A stretch of 64,000 nucleotides of DNA from Labilibacter marinus (GCF_001659685.2 NZ_LXYE02000010.1:62001-126000), one strand, 5' to 3'; shown: positions 8,915-18,102, numbered from the stretch's first letter. Numbers and translations: made by a program. The notes: generated by a model not told the origin, from the letters alone.

Positions 8915-9727
8915 ATGATTTGTTTTCCTAATGCCAAAATAAATATTGGTTTATATGTAACCGAGAAACGACCAGATGGTTACCATAATATTGAAACTCT
9001 CTTTTATCCTATCCAATTGAAAGATGCTTTGGAAATTATAGAAAATAAGGATAGTGATGAGCCTTTTGTTTGGAGTAATAGTGGAATTGAGATAGATGCA
9101 AAGCCAGAGGATAACCTTTGTGTAAAAGCAATGATGTTGTTAAAGCAAGATTTTGAAATTCCACCTGTAAAGATGCATTTGCATAAGGTGATTCCTTTTG
9201 GAGCAGGTTTGGGAGGGGGTTCGGCTGATGCGGCTTTTACCCTAGTAACTTTAAATGACATGTTTGATTTAGGGATTAACACAGCTCAGTTAATTAAATA
9301 TGCTTCACAATTAGGAGCCGATTGTGCTTTTTTTATTCATAATACGGCGCACACTGCAAAAGGAATTGGAGATATCCTTGACTCGAATGATATTACCTTA
9401 AAAGGATATCATATCTTGTTGGTAAAGCCGAATGTTCATGTTTCAACACCAGAAGCTTACCAAGGTATTGTACCTAAATTGCCAGAGCTTAATTTCTCGG
9501 AACAATTAAAAATGCCGATACAACAATGGAAAAATACAATTCATAACGACTTCGAAGATTCTGTGTTTCCGAATCATCCAGTGATTAAAAATATCAAGGA
9601 ACAGATGTATAATGAGGGAGCTGTTTATGCTTCAATGACGGGGAGCGGAGCTGCTGTGTTCGGTTTATTTAAAGAAGAAGCTAAACTGACTTTTGATGAC
9701 TGCTTTATTTGGCAGGAACAGATATAA
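8915..9727 (+). CDS. ispE: 4-diphosphocytidyl-2-C-methyl-D-erythritol kinase
   Basis: 270 residues, normal for IspE. A cytoplasmic GHMP kinase that phosphorylates CDP-methylerythritol in the MEP isoprenoid pathway. The N-terminus has FPNAKINIGLYVTEKRPDGY; the ATP-binding GHMP motif is PFGAGLGGGSADAAF (about residues 94-108), and the C-terminus has MTGSGAAVFGLF. It is a single gene, divergent from dnaB, with its own promoter. Confidence 0.95.
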   Translation: MICFPNAKINIGLYVTEKRPDGYHNIETLFYPIQLKDALEIIENKDSDEPFVWSNSGIEIDAKPEDNLCVKAMMLLKQDFEIPPVKMHLHKVIPFGAGLGGGSADAAFTLVTLNDMFDLGINTAQLIKYASQLGADCAFFIHNTAHTAKGIGDILDSNDITLKGYHILLVKPNVHVSTPEAYQGIVPKLPELNFSEQLKMPIQQWKNTIHNDFEDSVFPNHPVIKNIKEQMYNEGAVYASMTGSGAAVFGLFKEEAKLTFDDCFIWQEQI

Positions 9728-9759
9728 AAAAAACAGCCCCATAATTAAATGGAGCTGTT
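9726..9759 (-). terminator. Terminator for the biotin carrier/carboxylase operon
   Basis: AACAGCCCC and GGAGCTGTT form a stem with one mismatch; on the minus strand it is followed by eight T. On the plus strand the T tract is missing, so it mainly serves the minus-strand genes. Confidence 0.78.
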
Positions 9760-9778
9760 GTATTGTACTAGTTAATGG

Positions 9779-10099
9779 TTAATCTTCAAGAATAATCATT
9801 AACTCTCTTTTCGGAATTCTGTCACCTTCGGTAACGCAAATCTCTTTTACTTTGCCATCAAATGGCATTTCAATTTGGTTTTGCATCTTCATGGCTTCAA
9901 GCACCAATAACGATTCTCCTGCTTTTACAGTATCTCCAACTTTAACGTTTATTTTCAAAACCGTTCCTGGAATGTAAGAGCGAATTTCGCATGGATCTGC
10001 AGCTTTCCAAGGCTTTCTGTTAGCAAACATTTTGTTTACTTTCGTTTGGTACTCCATGGTATGTACCTTAAAGCCAACTAATTCATCTTTATTACTCAT
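9779..10099 (-). CDS. Biotin carboxyl carrier protein of an acyl-CoA carboxylase
   Basis: 106 residues. It carries CO2 on a biotin bound to Lys71 in the motif LEAMKMQNQ. The last 70 residues form a biotinyl/lipoyl domain (IPGTVLKINVKVGDTV to the EGDRI turn). The N-terminal 35 residues are a short extension without a recognised fold. It follows the carboxyltransferase gene by 12 bp and ends at a terminator. No biotin carboxylase gene and no sodium-pump subunit are in this window, so the choice between propionyl-CoA carboxylase and methylmalonyl-CoA decarboxylase is open. Confidence 0.9.
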   Translation of the reverse strand: MSNKDELVGFKVHTMEYQTKVNKMFANRKPWKAADPCEIRSYIPGTVLKINVKVGDTVKAGESLLVLEAMKMQNQIEMPFDGKVKEICVTEGDRIPKRELMIILED

Positions 10100-10111
10100 A
10101 ATTAGTTGTTT

Positions 10112-11656
10112 TTAAAATGGAGGAATACCGTGTTTTTTCTCAGGATGCTGAACATCTTTATATTCAGAAACCTCTAATGCATGTAATAAAATATTACGCG
10201 TTTCATTTGGCTCAATAACAGAGTCGATGTAACCTTTAGCCGCAGCTACATAAGGGTTAGCAAACTTCTCTTTGTATTCTTGAACTTTTAACTGACGCAT
10301 CTCTTCAGGGTTCTCAGCATTATCAATCTCTTTCTTAAAGATGATATTAGCTGCACCTTCTGGTCCCATTACAGCAATTTCAGCTGTTGGCCATGCAAAC
10401 ATAAAGTCAGCACCTAAGTGGCGAGAGTTCATAGCGATATAACCACCACCATAAGCTTTACGCAAGATTACTGTAATTTTAGGTACAGTAGCTTCTGAAT
10501 AAGCATAAAGCACTTTAGCTCCGTGACGAATAACTCCAGCATGCTCTTGGTCGGCTCCAGGAAGGTAACCAGGCATATCCTCAAGTGTTACAATTGGAAT
10601 GTTGAAAGAATCACAGTAACGGATAAAACGTGCTGCTTTATCAGAACTATCACAATCAAGTACACCTGCTAATACAAGTGGTTGGTTAGCTACAAAACCA
10701 ATAGTTTGACCTTTTAAACGACCAAAACCAATAACGATGTTAGCAGCAAATAACTCTTGGATCTCAAAGAAGTCTCCATCATCAACAATTCCTTTAATTA
10801 CATCACGTACATCATAAGGATTACGTGGGTCTGCAGGAATTAAGTCCTCAATGTTACCTTTGAATAAAGGTTCTTTTGGAGGGAATTCTTTAGCTTTTTG
10901 AGTGTTATTCCAAGGGATAAAAGTGATAAGCTTCTTAATTTGATCGAAACATTCTTGCTCGCTTTCGGCAAAGAAGTGTGCGTTACCTGTAGTTTCAGCG
11001 TGTACACGTGCTCCACCTAGCTCTTCCATCGAAATCTCTTCTCCAAGTACTGTTTTAATTACACCAGGACCGGTGATAAACATCTTAGAGATTTGGTCTA
11101 CCACAAATACAAAGTCTGTTAAAGCAGGAGAATATACAGCACCACCAGCACAAGGGCCTAAGATAACTGAGATTTGAGGAATTACTCCAGAAGCAATAGT
11201 GTTTCTATAGAAGATTTCTCCATAACCAGCAAGAGAGTTAACTCCTTCTTGGATACGAGCACCACCCGAATCATTAATTCCAATTAATGGCACACGCATT
11301 TTTAACGCGTGATCCATGATTTTAGTAATCTTGCGGGCATGCATTAACCCTAGAGAACCACCGGCTACGGTAAAGTCTTGTGCAAAAATAGCGATAGGTG
11401 CACCATAAACAGTACCAGTACCAATAATCACACCATCACCATGAAGCTGCTTTTTGTCCATACCGAAATCTTTCGCAGTATGCTCAACAAAAAGATCGTA
11501 CTCTGTAAAAGAATCTTGATCAAGAATGGCAAGAACACGCTCACGGGCAGTCATTTTACCCATGGCCACTTGTTTCTCGATGGCTTTTTCACCACCTCCC
11601 ATTTCAACCTTTTCTTTTCTTTTACGAAGATCAAGGATGTGTTTTTTCAATGACAT
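10112..11656 (-). CDS. Acyl-CoA carboxylase carboxyltransferase subunit (PccB/MmdA type)
   Basis: 514 residues, the usual length for propionyl-CoA carboxylase beta, methylmalonyl-CoA decarboxylase alpha or the 12S transcarboxylase. The two crotonase-like halves are complete: GGGEKAIEKQ near the start, INDSGGARIQEGVNSLAGY and GPCAGGAVYSPAL in the first, and DMPGYLPGADQEHAGVIRHG and RKAYGGGYIAMNSR in the second. It transfers carboxyl between biotin and propionyl- or methylmalonyl-CoA. Co-transcribed with the biotin carrier; together with MeaB at 47-48 kb it fits a propionate/succinate route. Confidence 0.93.
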   Translation of the reverse strand: MSLKKHILDLRKRKEKVEMGGGEKAIEKQVAMGKMTARERVLAILDQDSFTEYDLFVEHTAKDFGMDKKQLHGDGVIIGTGTVYGAPIAIFAQDFTVAGGSLGLMHARKITKIMDHALKMRVPLIGINDSGGARIQEGVNSLAGYGEIFYRNTIASGVIPQISVILGPCAGGAVYSPALTDFVFVVDQISKMFITGPGVIKTVLGEEISMEELGGARVHAETTGNAHFFAESEQECFDQIKKLITFIPWNNTQKAKEFPPKEPLFKGNIEDLIPADPRNPYDVRDVIKGIVDDGDFFEIQELFAANIVIGFGRLKGQTIGFVANQPLVLAGVLDCDSSDKAARFIRYCDSFNIPIVTLEDMPGYLPGADQEHAGVIRHGAKVLYAYSEATVPKITVILRKAYGGGYIAMNSRHLGADFMFAWPTAEIAVMGPEGAANIIFKKEIDNAENPEEMRQLKVQEYKEKFANPYVAAAKGYIDSVIEPNETRNILLHALEVSEYKDVQHPEKKHGIPPF

Positions 11657-11831
11657 AGTTAAACAATTTTAATTAACCTAATACAAATCAATAACTTATG
11701 ATTAAGAAATTGTTTGCAATTTCAGGGTACATAATTACAAAAAATATTTTGATACAAAAACATCGAATACAATTCATAAAAAATAAGACTAATATGATAA
11801 GATATTCGATAAAGAATGGTTAAAGATTTTG

Positions 11832-12923
11832 TTATTTAGGTGCTCTGTTATAAAGGTAAATACCTATGAGGGCAAATACGAGGTTGGGTAACCAAACCGC
11901 AATAAGTGGGTTTAAATTACCGTTAATAGCAAAAGTTTTAGATACAGTCATAAACAATATGTATCCAAAGCTTAATCCAAGGCCAATTCCAATATGCAAA
12001 CCAATACCACCTCTTACTTTCCTTGAGGCCAACGAAACACCTATCAAGGTAAGGATAAATGCTGAGAATGAATTAGCAAAACGCGAGTAGTATTCAATTA
12101 TAAATGGTTTAATAGAGCCTACTCCTTTTTGCTTTTGCTCTCCAATATATCTAGAAAGCTCCCTGTTGGTCATGGTTTCGTACCAGTTGTGCTCCGATTT
12201 AAAATCGGCTGGTGTTATATTAAAAACGGAGTCAATTTTATTTCCTTGATGAATCTCAATATTATATTCATCAATAAAATCCCGTTGTATATAATCTGTT
12301 AGTGTCCAGTTATCTTTGTCCTTATTGTATTTAATACTTTTACAAGATAGTTTAGAAACTAATTTTTTTCCTTCAAAGCGTTCAGCACTAAAATAAGTTC
12401 CTTTGTTACTGTATGCGTAAAAGCGCCCCATGTAAACAAATAATCCAGGCTCTAGCTGCAAATGAATATCGGTTAAACCTCTATCAATTTTCTTTTTTAC
12501 ATAGGTCATCTCAAACTCTAGCCTTGTTTTGTTGGCTGGCGGAATGATGTATGCTCCTAATATAAATGAGAATGTACCCACAATGAATGCCCCTACAAAA
12601 TAAGGAAACATCAACCTTCTAAAACTTACTCCTCCAGATAATATGGCAATGATTTCGGTATCATACGCCATTTTTGAGGTAAAGAAGATTACTGCAATAA
12701 ATACGAATAACGGTGTAAATAAATTAGCAAAATATGGGATGAAATTCAGATAGTAATCAAAAACAATAGCCTTTAAGGGTGCTTCCTTATCTAAGAAATT
12801 GTCAATTTTCTCAGTAATGTCAAAAACTACTGCTATACTAATGATCAATAGAATAGCAAAAAAGTAAGTGCCTAAGAATTTCTTAATGATGTACCGATCA
12901 AGCTTTTGTAACGCTCCTTTCAT
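11832..12923 (-). CDS. LptF/LptG-family lipopolysaccharide export permease
   Basis: 363 residues of the YjgP/YjgQ family. In the LPS exporter two such permeases and the LptB ATPase pull LPS from the inner membrane. Three N-terminal helices (LGTYFFAILLIISIAVVF, then LFTPLFVFIAVIFF and FIVGTFSFILGAYIIPP) are followed by a periplasmic beta domain (about 125-265) and three C-terminal helices. The DRYIIKKFLGTYF start is typical of the family. Whether it is the F or G paralogue cannot be decided. It is a single gene with its own promoter. Confidence 0.9.
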   Translation of the reverse strand: MKGALQKLDRYIIKKFLGTYFFAILLIISIAVVFDITEKIDNFLDKEAPLKAIVFDYYLNFIPYFANLFTPLFVFIAVIFFTSKMAYDTEIIAILSGGVSFRRLMFPYFVGAFIVGTFSFILGAYIIPPANKTRLEFEMTYVKKKIDRGLTDIHLQLEPGLFVYMGRFYAYSNKGTYFSAERFEGKKLVSKLSCKSIKYNKDKDNWTLTDYIQRDFIDEYNIEIHQGNKIDSVFNITPADFKSEHNWYETMTNRELSRYIGEQKQKGVGSIKPFIIEYYSRFANSFSAFILTLIGVSLASRKVRGGIGLHIGIGLGLSFGYILFMTVSKTFAINGNLNPLIAVWLPNLVFALIGIYLYNRAPK

Positions 12924-12972
12924 AAAAAGTGGTATGCTTTAATTGTTTACAAAAAAACAAAAAATTAACGAG

Positions 12973-13001
12973 CAAAACTATTGTCCTGCTGATTTTTACA
13001 A
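12973..13001 (-). promoter_or_regulatory. Promoter for the LptF/G-type permease gene
   Basis: Minus-strand TTG (13001-12999), 18 bases, then TAGTTTTG (12980-12973), about 50 bases before the start codon. Confidence 0.55.
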
Positions 13002-13023
13002 CTCGTAACTAAAGGGGTCTGTT

Positions 13024-14154
13024 TTATAATCTAACAGACATTTGTTTTACCATTCTGTCTTTCCATTCGCTAAAATCTCCAGCCTGAATATGTTTGCGTG
13101 CTTCCTTCACCAACCACAAATAAAAGGCCAAGTTGTGCAAGCTTCCAATTTGTGCTGCCAATAATTCTTTTGATACGAATAAATGTCGCAAATAAGCTTT
13201 GGTATAATGATGATCTACAAAAGAAGTTCCTTCAGGATCAACAGGTGAAAAATCGTCTTTCCATTTTTCGTTCTTCATGTTCATAATGCCTCTGGAAGTA
13301 AATAACATACCATTTCTTCCGTTTCGGGTAGGCATAACGCAATCAAACATATCAACACCTAGCGCAATTGATTCCAAAATATTTACAGGTGTACCAACGC
13401 CCATCAAATATCGAGGTTTATCTTCTGGAAGTATACCTGTTACTACTTCTGTCATTTCATACATAACCTCTGCAGGTTCTCCAACTGATAAGCCTCCAAT
13501 AGCATTTCCTTCTCTTTCGAAAGAGGCAATGTATTCTGCCGACTGTTTTCTTAAATCACGAAAACCTGCTCCTTGTACAATAGGAAAAAAAGTTTGGCTG
13601 TGACCATACTTAGCTTCCGTAGCATCAAACCTTGTAATGCCTCTTTGTAGCCAACGATGGGTAAGCTCCATAGAGTTTTTAGCGTATTTGTGGTCGGCAT
13701 CACCAGGAGCGCACTCATCAAATGCCATAATAATATCTGCTCCAATGATTCTTTGGGTATCTACCACATTTTCCGGCGTAAAAAGGTGTTTAGATCCATC
13801 AATATGCGATCTAAATATGGCGCCTTCTTCTTTCAGTTTGCGGTTATTACTTAAAGAAAAAACCTGATATCCACCACTATCGGTTAATATAGGCCTGTCC
13901 CATCCATTAAACTTATGCAAACCACCCGCCTTCTCAATAATATCAAGACCTGGGCGTAAATATAAATGATAGGTATTGCCTAATATTATTTGAGCCTCAA
14001 TATCATTTTTTAAATCATTAAAATGCACACCTTTTACGCTGCCTACTGTACCAACAGGCATGAAAATGGGCGTTTCAATTTCGCCATGATCGGTAGTTAT
14101 CTTACCTGTTCTCGCTCTACTCTTGGGGTCTGTTATTTGTAATTCAAAATCCAT
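13024..14154 (-). CDS. tgt: tRNA-guanine transglycosylase (queuine/preQ1 insertion)
   Basis: 376 residues, full length. It exchanges G34 of GUN-anticodon tRNAs for preQ1 on the way to queuosine. The general acid/base Asp92 is in LTDSGGYQVFSL and the nucleophile Asp271 in MFDCVMPTRNGR. The usual zinc site CxCxxC is absent: the aligned stretch near residues 308-314 reads EGTSFVD, although the downstream His340 (SLHNL) is kept. Both active-site Asp are intact, so the enzyme is probably active. It is a single gene with a -7 element 21 bases upstream. Confidence 0.95.
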   Translation of the reverse strand: MDFELQITDPKSRARTGKITTDHGEIETPIFMPVGTVGSVKGVHFNDLKNDIEAQIILGNTYHLYLRPGLDIIEKAGGLHKFNGWDRPILTDSGGYQVFSLSNNRKLKEEGAIFRSHIDGSKHLFTPENVVDTQRIIGADIIMAFDECAPGDADHKYAKNSMELTHRWLQRGITRFDATEAKYGHSQTFFPIVQGAGFRDLRKQSAEYIASFEREGNAIGGLSVGEPAEVMYEMTEVVTGILPEDKPRYLMGVGTPVNILESIALGVDMFDCVMPTRNGRNGMLFTSRGIMNMKNEKWKDDFSPVDPEGTSFVDHHYTKAYLRHLFVSKELLAAQIGSLHNLAFYLWLVKEARKHIQAGDFSEWKDRMVKQMSVRL

Positions 14155-14174
14155 TCCATCAACTTTTGGGGCTG

Positions 14175-14182
14175 CAAATATA
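14175..14182 (-). promoter_or_regulatory. -7 promoter element for tgt
   Basis: TATATTTG on the minus strand, 20 bases before the start codon. No clear -33 TTG at the right distance. Confidence 0.45.
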
Positions 14183-14366
14183 AAAATACATTATATACTT
14201 CACTTGTTCTCTATTATAAAAAAACATCTTAACTTGCTTCTATTCAAATTGAAATTATAAAAACAGCAAGTGATATGCATGTAGCTTCGTTAAAGATTCC
14301 TTATCTCATAAATTATTATTGTGCTTTGTGCTTGGCGAAAACTTAAAATTTAATCATATTTGAAAG

Positions 14367-15518
14367 GTGGAGTTAGCAAATCTTATACCATTAAGCGGAT
14401 TATGGCTATATATATTTATAGGCCTCATAAGTTTATTAGTAATTCAATTGTTTTACTATTTATTCTTCTATAATTGGCTAGGTTTGTTTTTATCACGACA
14501 GAAAAAAGATTCTAATTTTTCGTATCCACCTATTTCTGTTATCATCTGTGCAAAAAATGAGTCGCAAAATCTAAAGCAGTTTTTACCTGAAGTATTGGAA
14601 CAAGATTATCCGGCTTCGTTTGAAGTAATTGTAGTTAATGATGCTTCGGAGGATGACTCGGAATTGGTGTTGGCTCAATTAAGGGAAGAATATGCACATT
14701 TATATTATACCAATATTCCGTATGATAAACAGTTTAGGCATGGTAAAAAATTAGCTGTTACCCTGGGTGTAAAAGCGGCTAAGAATGAACATTTGTTATT
14801 TACGGATGCCGATTGCAAACCAGCCACTAAATATTGGATTAAAAATATGGCTGAAGGTTTTTCTTCGGGTAAAGATATTGTGTTGGGGTATGGGCCTTAT
14901 GCGAAAGGCAAAGGATTTGCTAATTTTTGGCATCGATATGATACTTTTCATATTGCTATTCAATATTTGTCTTTTGCACTAAAAGGTTTGCCATATATGG
15001 GCGTAGGGAGAAATATGGCCTACAAAAAATCTTTGTTTGAAAAGAATCAGGGTTTTAAAAAGCATCAGCATATTTTATCAGGAGATGATGATCTTTTTAT
15101 AAGAGACGTAGCCACTAAAGATAATATTGCCGTTGTGGCTAATGCAGATAGTTTTACCTTGTCGACAGCTGCTAAGAATATGAAGGAGTGGCGAAGGCAA
15201 AAAAGCAGACATTTAACAACATCACCACATTATAAATGGAAAATAAAACTACTTATTGGTATTGAAGTCTTATCTCGACAATTATTTTGGGGCATATCTT
15301 TAATATCTGTTTTTTTTTCTACTTTTGCGATAGCTTTAATTGCAATTATATTTATTAAATTGGTTACTCAATTGTTAGTTCAAAGGAAAATAGCCAAGCA
15401 GTTTAAGCAGACTGATTTACTTTGGGGTGGCGTTTTACTAGATTTCATGCAGCCATTGGTAACAGGAATGTTGCTTTTAGGCGCTAAAAGACAAGCAAAA
15501 AAAAATAAATGGACATAA
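14367..15518 (+). CDS. Membrane GT2-family glycosyltransferase
   Basis: 383 residues from a GTG start preceded by GAAAGG. One N-terminal membrane helix (about 10-33), then a GT-A domain starting PPISVIICAKNESQNL with the nucleotide/metal motifs VVNDASEDD and TDADCKP. The acceptor-side motif SGDDDLFI and the QxxRW-like stretch EWRRQKSRH follow. Two C-terminal membrane helices are around 295-330. The sugar and acceptor are unknown. Its last 10 bases overlap the ECF sigma gene, so the two are translated from one message. Confidence 0.85.
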   Translation: MELANLIPLSGLWLYIFIGLISLLVIQLFYYLFFYNWLGLFLSRQKKDSNFSYPPISVIICAKNESQNLKQFLPEVLEQDYPASFEVIVVNDASEDDSELVLAQLREEYAHLYYTNIPYDKQFRHGKKLAVTLGVKAAKNEHLLFTDADCKPATKYWIKNMAEGFSSGKDIVLGYGPYAKGKGFANFWHRYDTFHIAIQYLSFALKGLPYMGVGRNMAYKKSLFEKNQGFKKHQHILSGDDDLFIRDVATKDNIAVVANADSFTLSTAAKNMKEWRRQKSRHLTTSPHYKWKIKLLIGIEVLSRQLFWGISLISVFFSTFAIALIAIIFIKLVTQLLVQRKIAKQFKQTDLLWGGVLLDFMQPLVTGMLLLGAKRQAKKNKWT

Positions 15519-16120
15519 ATCCAAACTTATCAGACAAGGCTAAACACGATTTTGCACTCGTTCAATTAGCTGTACAAGGAGATCAAAAATCATTTGCCGA
15601 GTTAATGGGTAGATACCGTGATGCTATTTACTTTATGTTATTGAAAATGGTTAATAACAAAAGTGATGCAGAAGATTTAACCATTGAAGCTTTCGGTAAA
15701 GCTTTTAAAAACATCCACCAGTACTCTCCTAATTATGCATTTAGTACTTGGCTTTTTAAGATAGCATCAAATAACTGTATCGATTATCTGCGTAAAAAAA
15801 GAAATAATATTGTTTCTATAGACGGTACGCATTTAAGTGAAGAAAAAGAACATGATTCTCCGATTCATCTAAAGGATGACACTCCAGATCCAGAGGAGCA
15901 TTTGATTAAACAGCAAAAAGCGGTATTGATGCGTACGGTAGTTAAAAAATTAAAGCCTAGGTATCGCACACTTATTGAACTACGTTATTTTAATGAGTTT
16001 TCGTATGAAGAAATTGCTCAGGAGTTAGACTTGCCTTTGGGAACGGTAAAAGCCCAATTGTTTAGAGCGCGTGAGTTGCTGTTCAACACGTTAAAAAATA
16101 CAGATATAAAATTAAGATAG
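15509..16120 (+). CDS. ECF-type RNA polymerase sigma factor
   Basis: 203 residues. Region 2 (about 27-95) contains FAELMGRYRDAIYFMLLKMV, SDAEDLTIEAFGKAF and the Pribnow-binding FSTWLFKIASNNCIDYLRK; region 4 (about 140-195) has RYRTLIELRYFNEFSYEEIA and LPLGTVKAQLFRARELL. No anti-sigma gene is adjacent, unlike the ECF/FecR pairs that control Sus operons; its place between a glycosyltransferase and rsmG suggests a housekeeping or envelope-stress sigma factor. The target promoters are not known. Confidence 0.92.
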   Translation: MDINPNLSDKAKHDFALVQLAVQGDQKSFAELMGRYRDAIYFMLLKMVNNKSDAEDLTIEAFGKAFKNIHQYSPNYAFSTWLFKIASNNCIDYLRKKRNNIVSIDGTHLSEEKEHDSPIHLKDDTPDPEEHLIKQQKAVLMRTVVKKLKPRYRTLIELRYFNEFSYEEIAQELDLPLGTVKAQLFRARELLFNTLKNTDIKLR

Positions 16121-16152
16121 GCGAAAGATATTAGCTGAAGACGGATTAGAAA

Positions 16153-16773
16153 ATGGATTTGATTAAAAAATACTTTCCCAGTATGCCCGAGGAACAGTTT
16201 GCGCTGTTCGATAAGTTAGAGAAGTTATACCCAGAATGGAATGAAAAGATTAATGTAATCTCTCGTAAAGATATTGATGAATTAAATATTCGTCATGTAC
16301 TGCACTCTTTAGCAATTACAAAGTATACTTCATTTGCGCCAGGAACCAAGATCATTGATGTAGGTACAGGAGGAGGTTTTCCTGGTATTCCTTTGGCTAT
16401 ATGTTTTCCTGATTGCGAATTTCATTTGGTAGATTCTATTGGAAAGAAGATTAAGGTAGTGCAAGGTGTGGCTGATGCTTTAGGCTTAAAAAACGTAAAA
16501 GCAGAGCAGGTAAGGTCTGAAAACGTAAAAGCAAAATACGATTTTGTAGTTAGTAGAGCTGTTACAGCATTTCCAAGGTTTGTATCCTTAACAAAGCATT
16601 TAATCAGCAATAAAGATAAGAATGCCATTAGTAATGGTATTCTGTATTTAAAGGGTGGAGATTTTGAAGAAGAGATTAAACCCTTTGCAAAAAGACTAAG
16701 TTTAGTAGATTTACCCGATTATTACGAAGAAGATTTTTTTGAAACCAAGAAATTAATCCATCTTACTTTCTAG
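16153..16773 (+). CDS. rsmG: 16S rRNA (guanine527-N7)-methyltransferase
   Basis: 206 residues, normal for RsmG/GidB. It uses SAM to methylate G527 of 16S rRNA. NVISRKDIDELNIRHVLHSL and the SAM motif IIDVGTGGGFPGIPLAI are diagnostic; the later VSRAV motif is present. It lies 32 bp after the ECF sigma gene and is probably the last gene of that operon. Confidence 0.95.
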   Translation: MDLIKKYFPSMPEEQFALFDKLEKLYPEWNEKINVISRKDIDELNIRHVLHSLAITKYTSFAPGTKIIDVGTGGGFPGIPLAICFPDCEFHLVDSIGKKIKVVQGVADALGLKNVKAEQVRSENVKAKYDFVVSRAVTAFPRFVSLTKHLISNKDKNAISNGILYLKGGDFEEEIKPFAKRLSLVDLPDYYEEDFFETKKLIHLTF

Positions 16774-16842
16774 TATTCACAGTGGGTTCTATTAATCTGT
16801 GAAACAAAAAGAAGCAAAAGTTTAAATAATTCTTTTATTTTT

Positions 16843-16873
16843 TTTGGAAGAAGAAAATAAAGATGTATTTTTG
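16843..16873 (+). promoter_or_regulatory. Promoter for rpmH
   Basis: TTTG (16843-16846), a 19-base spacer and TATTTTTG (16866-16873) are an exact match to the Bacteroidota consensus, as expected for a highly expressed ribosomal protein gene. The leader would be about 47 bases. Confidence 0.75.
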
Positions 16874-16926
16874 CAGTCCGAAAATAGAAACAAACGTACT
16901 GTCGAAAGATATAAAAACATAATACG

Positions 16927-17085
16927 ATGAAAAGGACATTTCAACCTTCGAACAGAAAAAGAAGAAATAAGCACGGATTTAGAGCTAGAATGGCTAGTGC
17001 TAACGGGCGTAAGGTTTTAGCTTCAAGAAGAGCTAAAGGTAGAAAGAAACTAAGCGTTTCAAGCGAAAAAAGACATAAAGCATAA
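16927..17085 (+). CDS. rpmH: 50S ribosomal protein L34
   Basis: 52 residues. It starts [20 protein letters not shown] and continues with [20 protein letters not shown], the universal L34 pattern, with a short lineage-specific tail. Strong promoter upstream and strong terminator directly downstream. The usual rnpA neighbour is not next to it here. Confidence 0.97.
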   Translation: MKRTFQPSNRKRRNKHGFRARMASANGRKVLASRRAKGRKKLSVSSEKRHKA

Positions 17086-17106
17086 TTAAATGCTTAAACG
17101 AATATT

Positions 17107-17138
17107 AAAAAGGATTCTTTTGGGAATCCTTTTTTTTT
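17107..17138 (+). terminator. Terminator after rpmH
   Basis: An 11-bp perfect stem (AAAAAGGATTC with GAATCCTTTTT), a 6-base loop and an extended T tract. Confidence 0.92.
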
Positions 17139-17206
17139 GCACTTTTTTCTGGAATTATTGAATGGCTAATGCTATAAAATAGATGCGTTTATTAACTATT
17201 TTGTAT

Positions 17207-17214
17207 TATTTTTG
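17207..17214 (+). promoter_or_regulatory. -7 promoter element for the PASTA-rluD-ddl operon
   Basis: TATTTTTG, 26 bases before the ATG at 17241. No clear -33 element. Confidence 0.45.
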
Positions 17215-17240
17215 AGCGAATCTTGATAAAACACACACAT

Positions 17241-18098
17241 ATGTCTGTTCTAAAGTTTTTAATAAGTAAAAAATTCCTCATACATATTGCTTCTGCCTTG
17301 GGTGTGATAGCGTTGGTTTTAATAGCCACTTTTGTATCGCTTAATATTTACACGCACCACGGCGAAAACTATGCAACGCCTGATTTTTCTGGTTTAACCG
17401 AAACTCAGTTTATTGATTTGGTTCAACAGAAGAAACTTCGTTATAAAATTATTGATTCGGTTCATATTGACGATTTAACGCCCGGTATTGTAGTTGAACA
17501 AACGCCTAAGCCTGGCAGCAGAGTAAAGGAAAATAGAACGATTTTTTTTACTATAAATGCATATTCTGCAGAACAAATTCCGATGCCTCAGTTGGTTGAT
17601 TTCTCTTTACGTAATGCTCAGGTAACCCTAGAATCGTATGGAGTTCGCCTAGGAAAGTTGATTTATATACCATCGGAATATACTCAGTTAGTATTAGGTC
17701 AACAATATGATGGCAAACCGATAGAACCAGGTACGCTTATTTCAAAAGGTTCAACCATTGATTTATTGGTAGGAAAAGGATTGAGCAATAAAAAGACAGA
17801 TGTACCTGATTTGTTCGGAATGACTTTAGAAGAAGCGCGATCTTATTTATTATCAAATTCTTTAAACGTGGATGCCATTATTTATGATGATAGTATTCCA
17901 ACAGGAGAGGATAGTTTAAGAGCCTTTATATGGAAGCAATTACCCGAAATTGAAAGTGGAAAAAGATTACGTTTAGGATCTTCATTAGATGTTTGGTTAA
18001 CCATCGATTCCGCAAAAATATTACCAGATACCATAGCGGTTGATTCTTTAGGTGTTGACTCGTTGAATATTAATCCAATTGATGTAGAAATAAATTAA
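17241..18098 (+). CDS. Single-pass membrane PASTA-domain protein
   Basis: 285 residues from the ATG at 17241; a TTG 18 bases upstream is in frame but closer to the promoter and less likely. One membrane helix (about 13-35) anchors three extracytoplasmic PASTA domains (about 44-108, 112-180, 187-260) with the usual valine/proline-turn pattern (GIVVEQTPKPGSRV). PASTA domains bind muropeptides or beta-lactam-like ligands. There is no kinase domain, so this is the stand-alone Bacteroidota type. It lies 4 bp before an rluD-type gene and upstream of ddl, which suggests a cell-wall role. Confidence 0.88.
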   Translation: MSVLKFLISKKFLIHIASALGVIALVLIATFVSLNIYTHHGENYATPDFSGLTETQFIDLVQQKKLRYKIIDSVHIDDLTPGIVVEQTPKPGSRVKENRTIFFTINAYSAEQIPMPQLVDFSLRNAQVTLESYGVRLGKLIYIPSEYTQLVLGQQYDGKPIEPGTLISKGSTIDLLVGKGLSNKKTDVPDLFGMTLEEARSYLLSNSLNVDAIIYDDSIPTGEDSLRAFIWKQLPEIESGKRLRLGSSLDVWLTIDSAKILPDTIAVDSLGVDSLNINPIDVEIN

Positions 18099-18102
18099 TT
18101 AA

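Noticed and set aside
15509-16120. ECF sigma factor as the regulator of the Sus operon
   Set aside because: It lacks an adjacent FecR-type anti-sigma gene and lies 11 kb away beside rsmG; no link to the Sus genes is visible.
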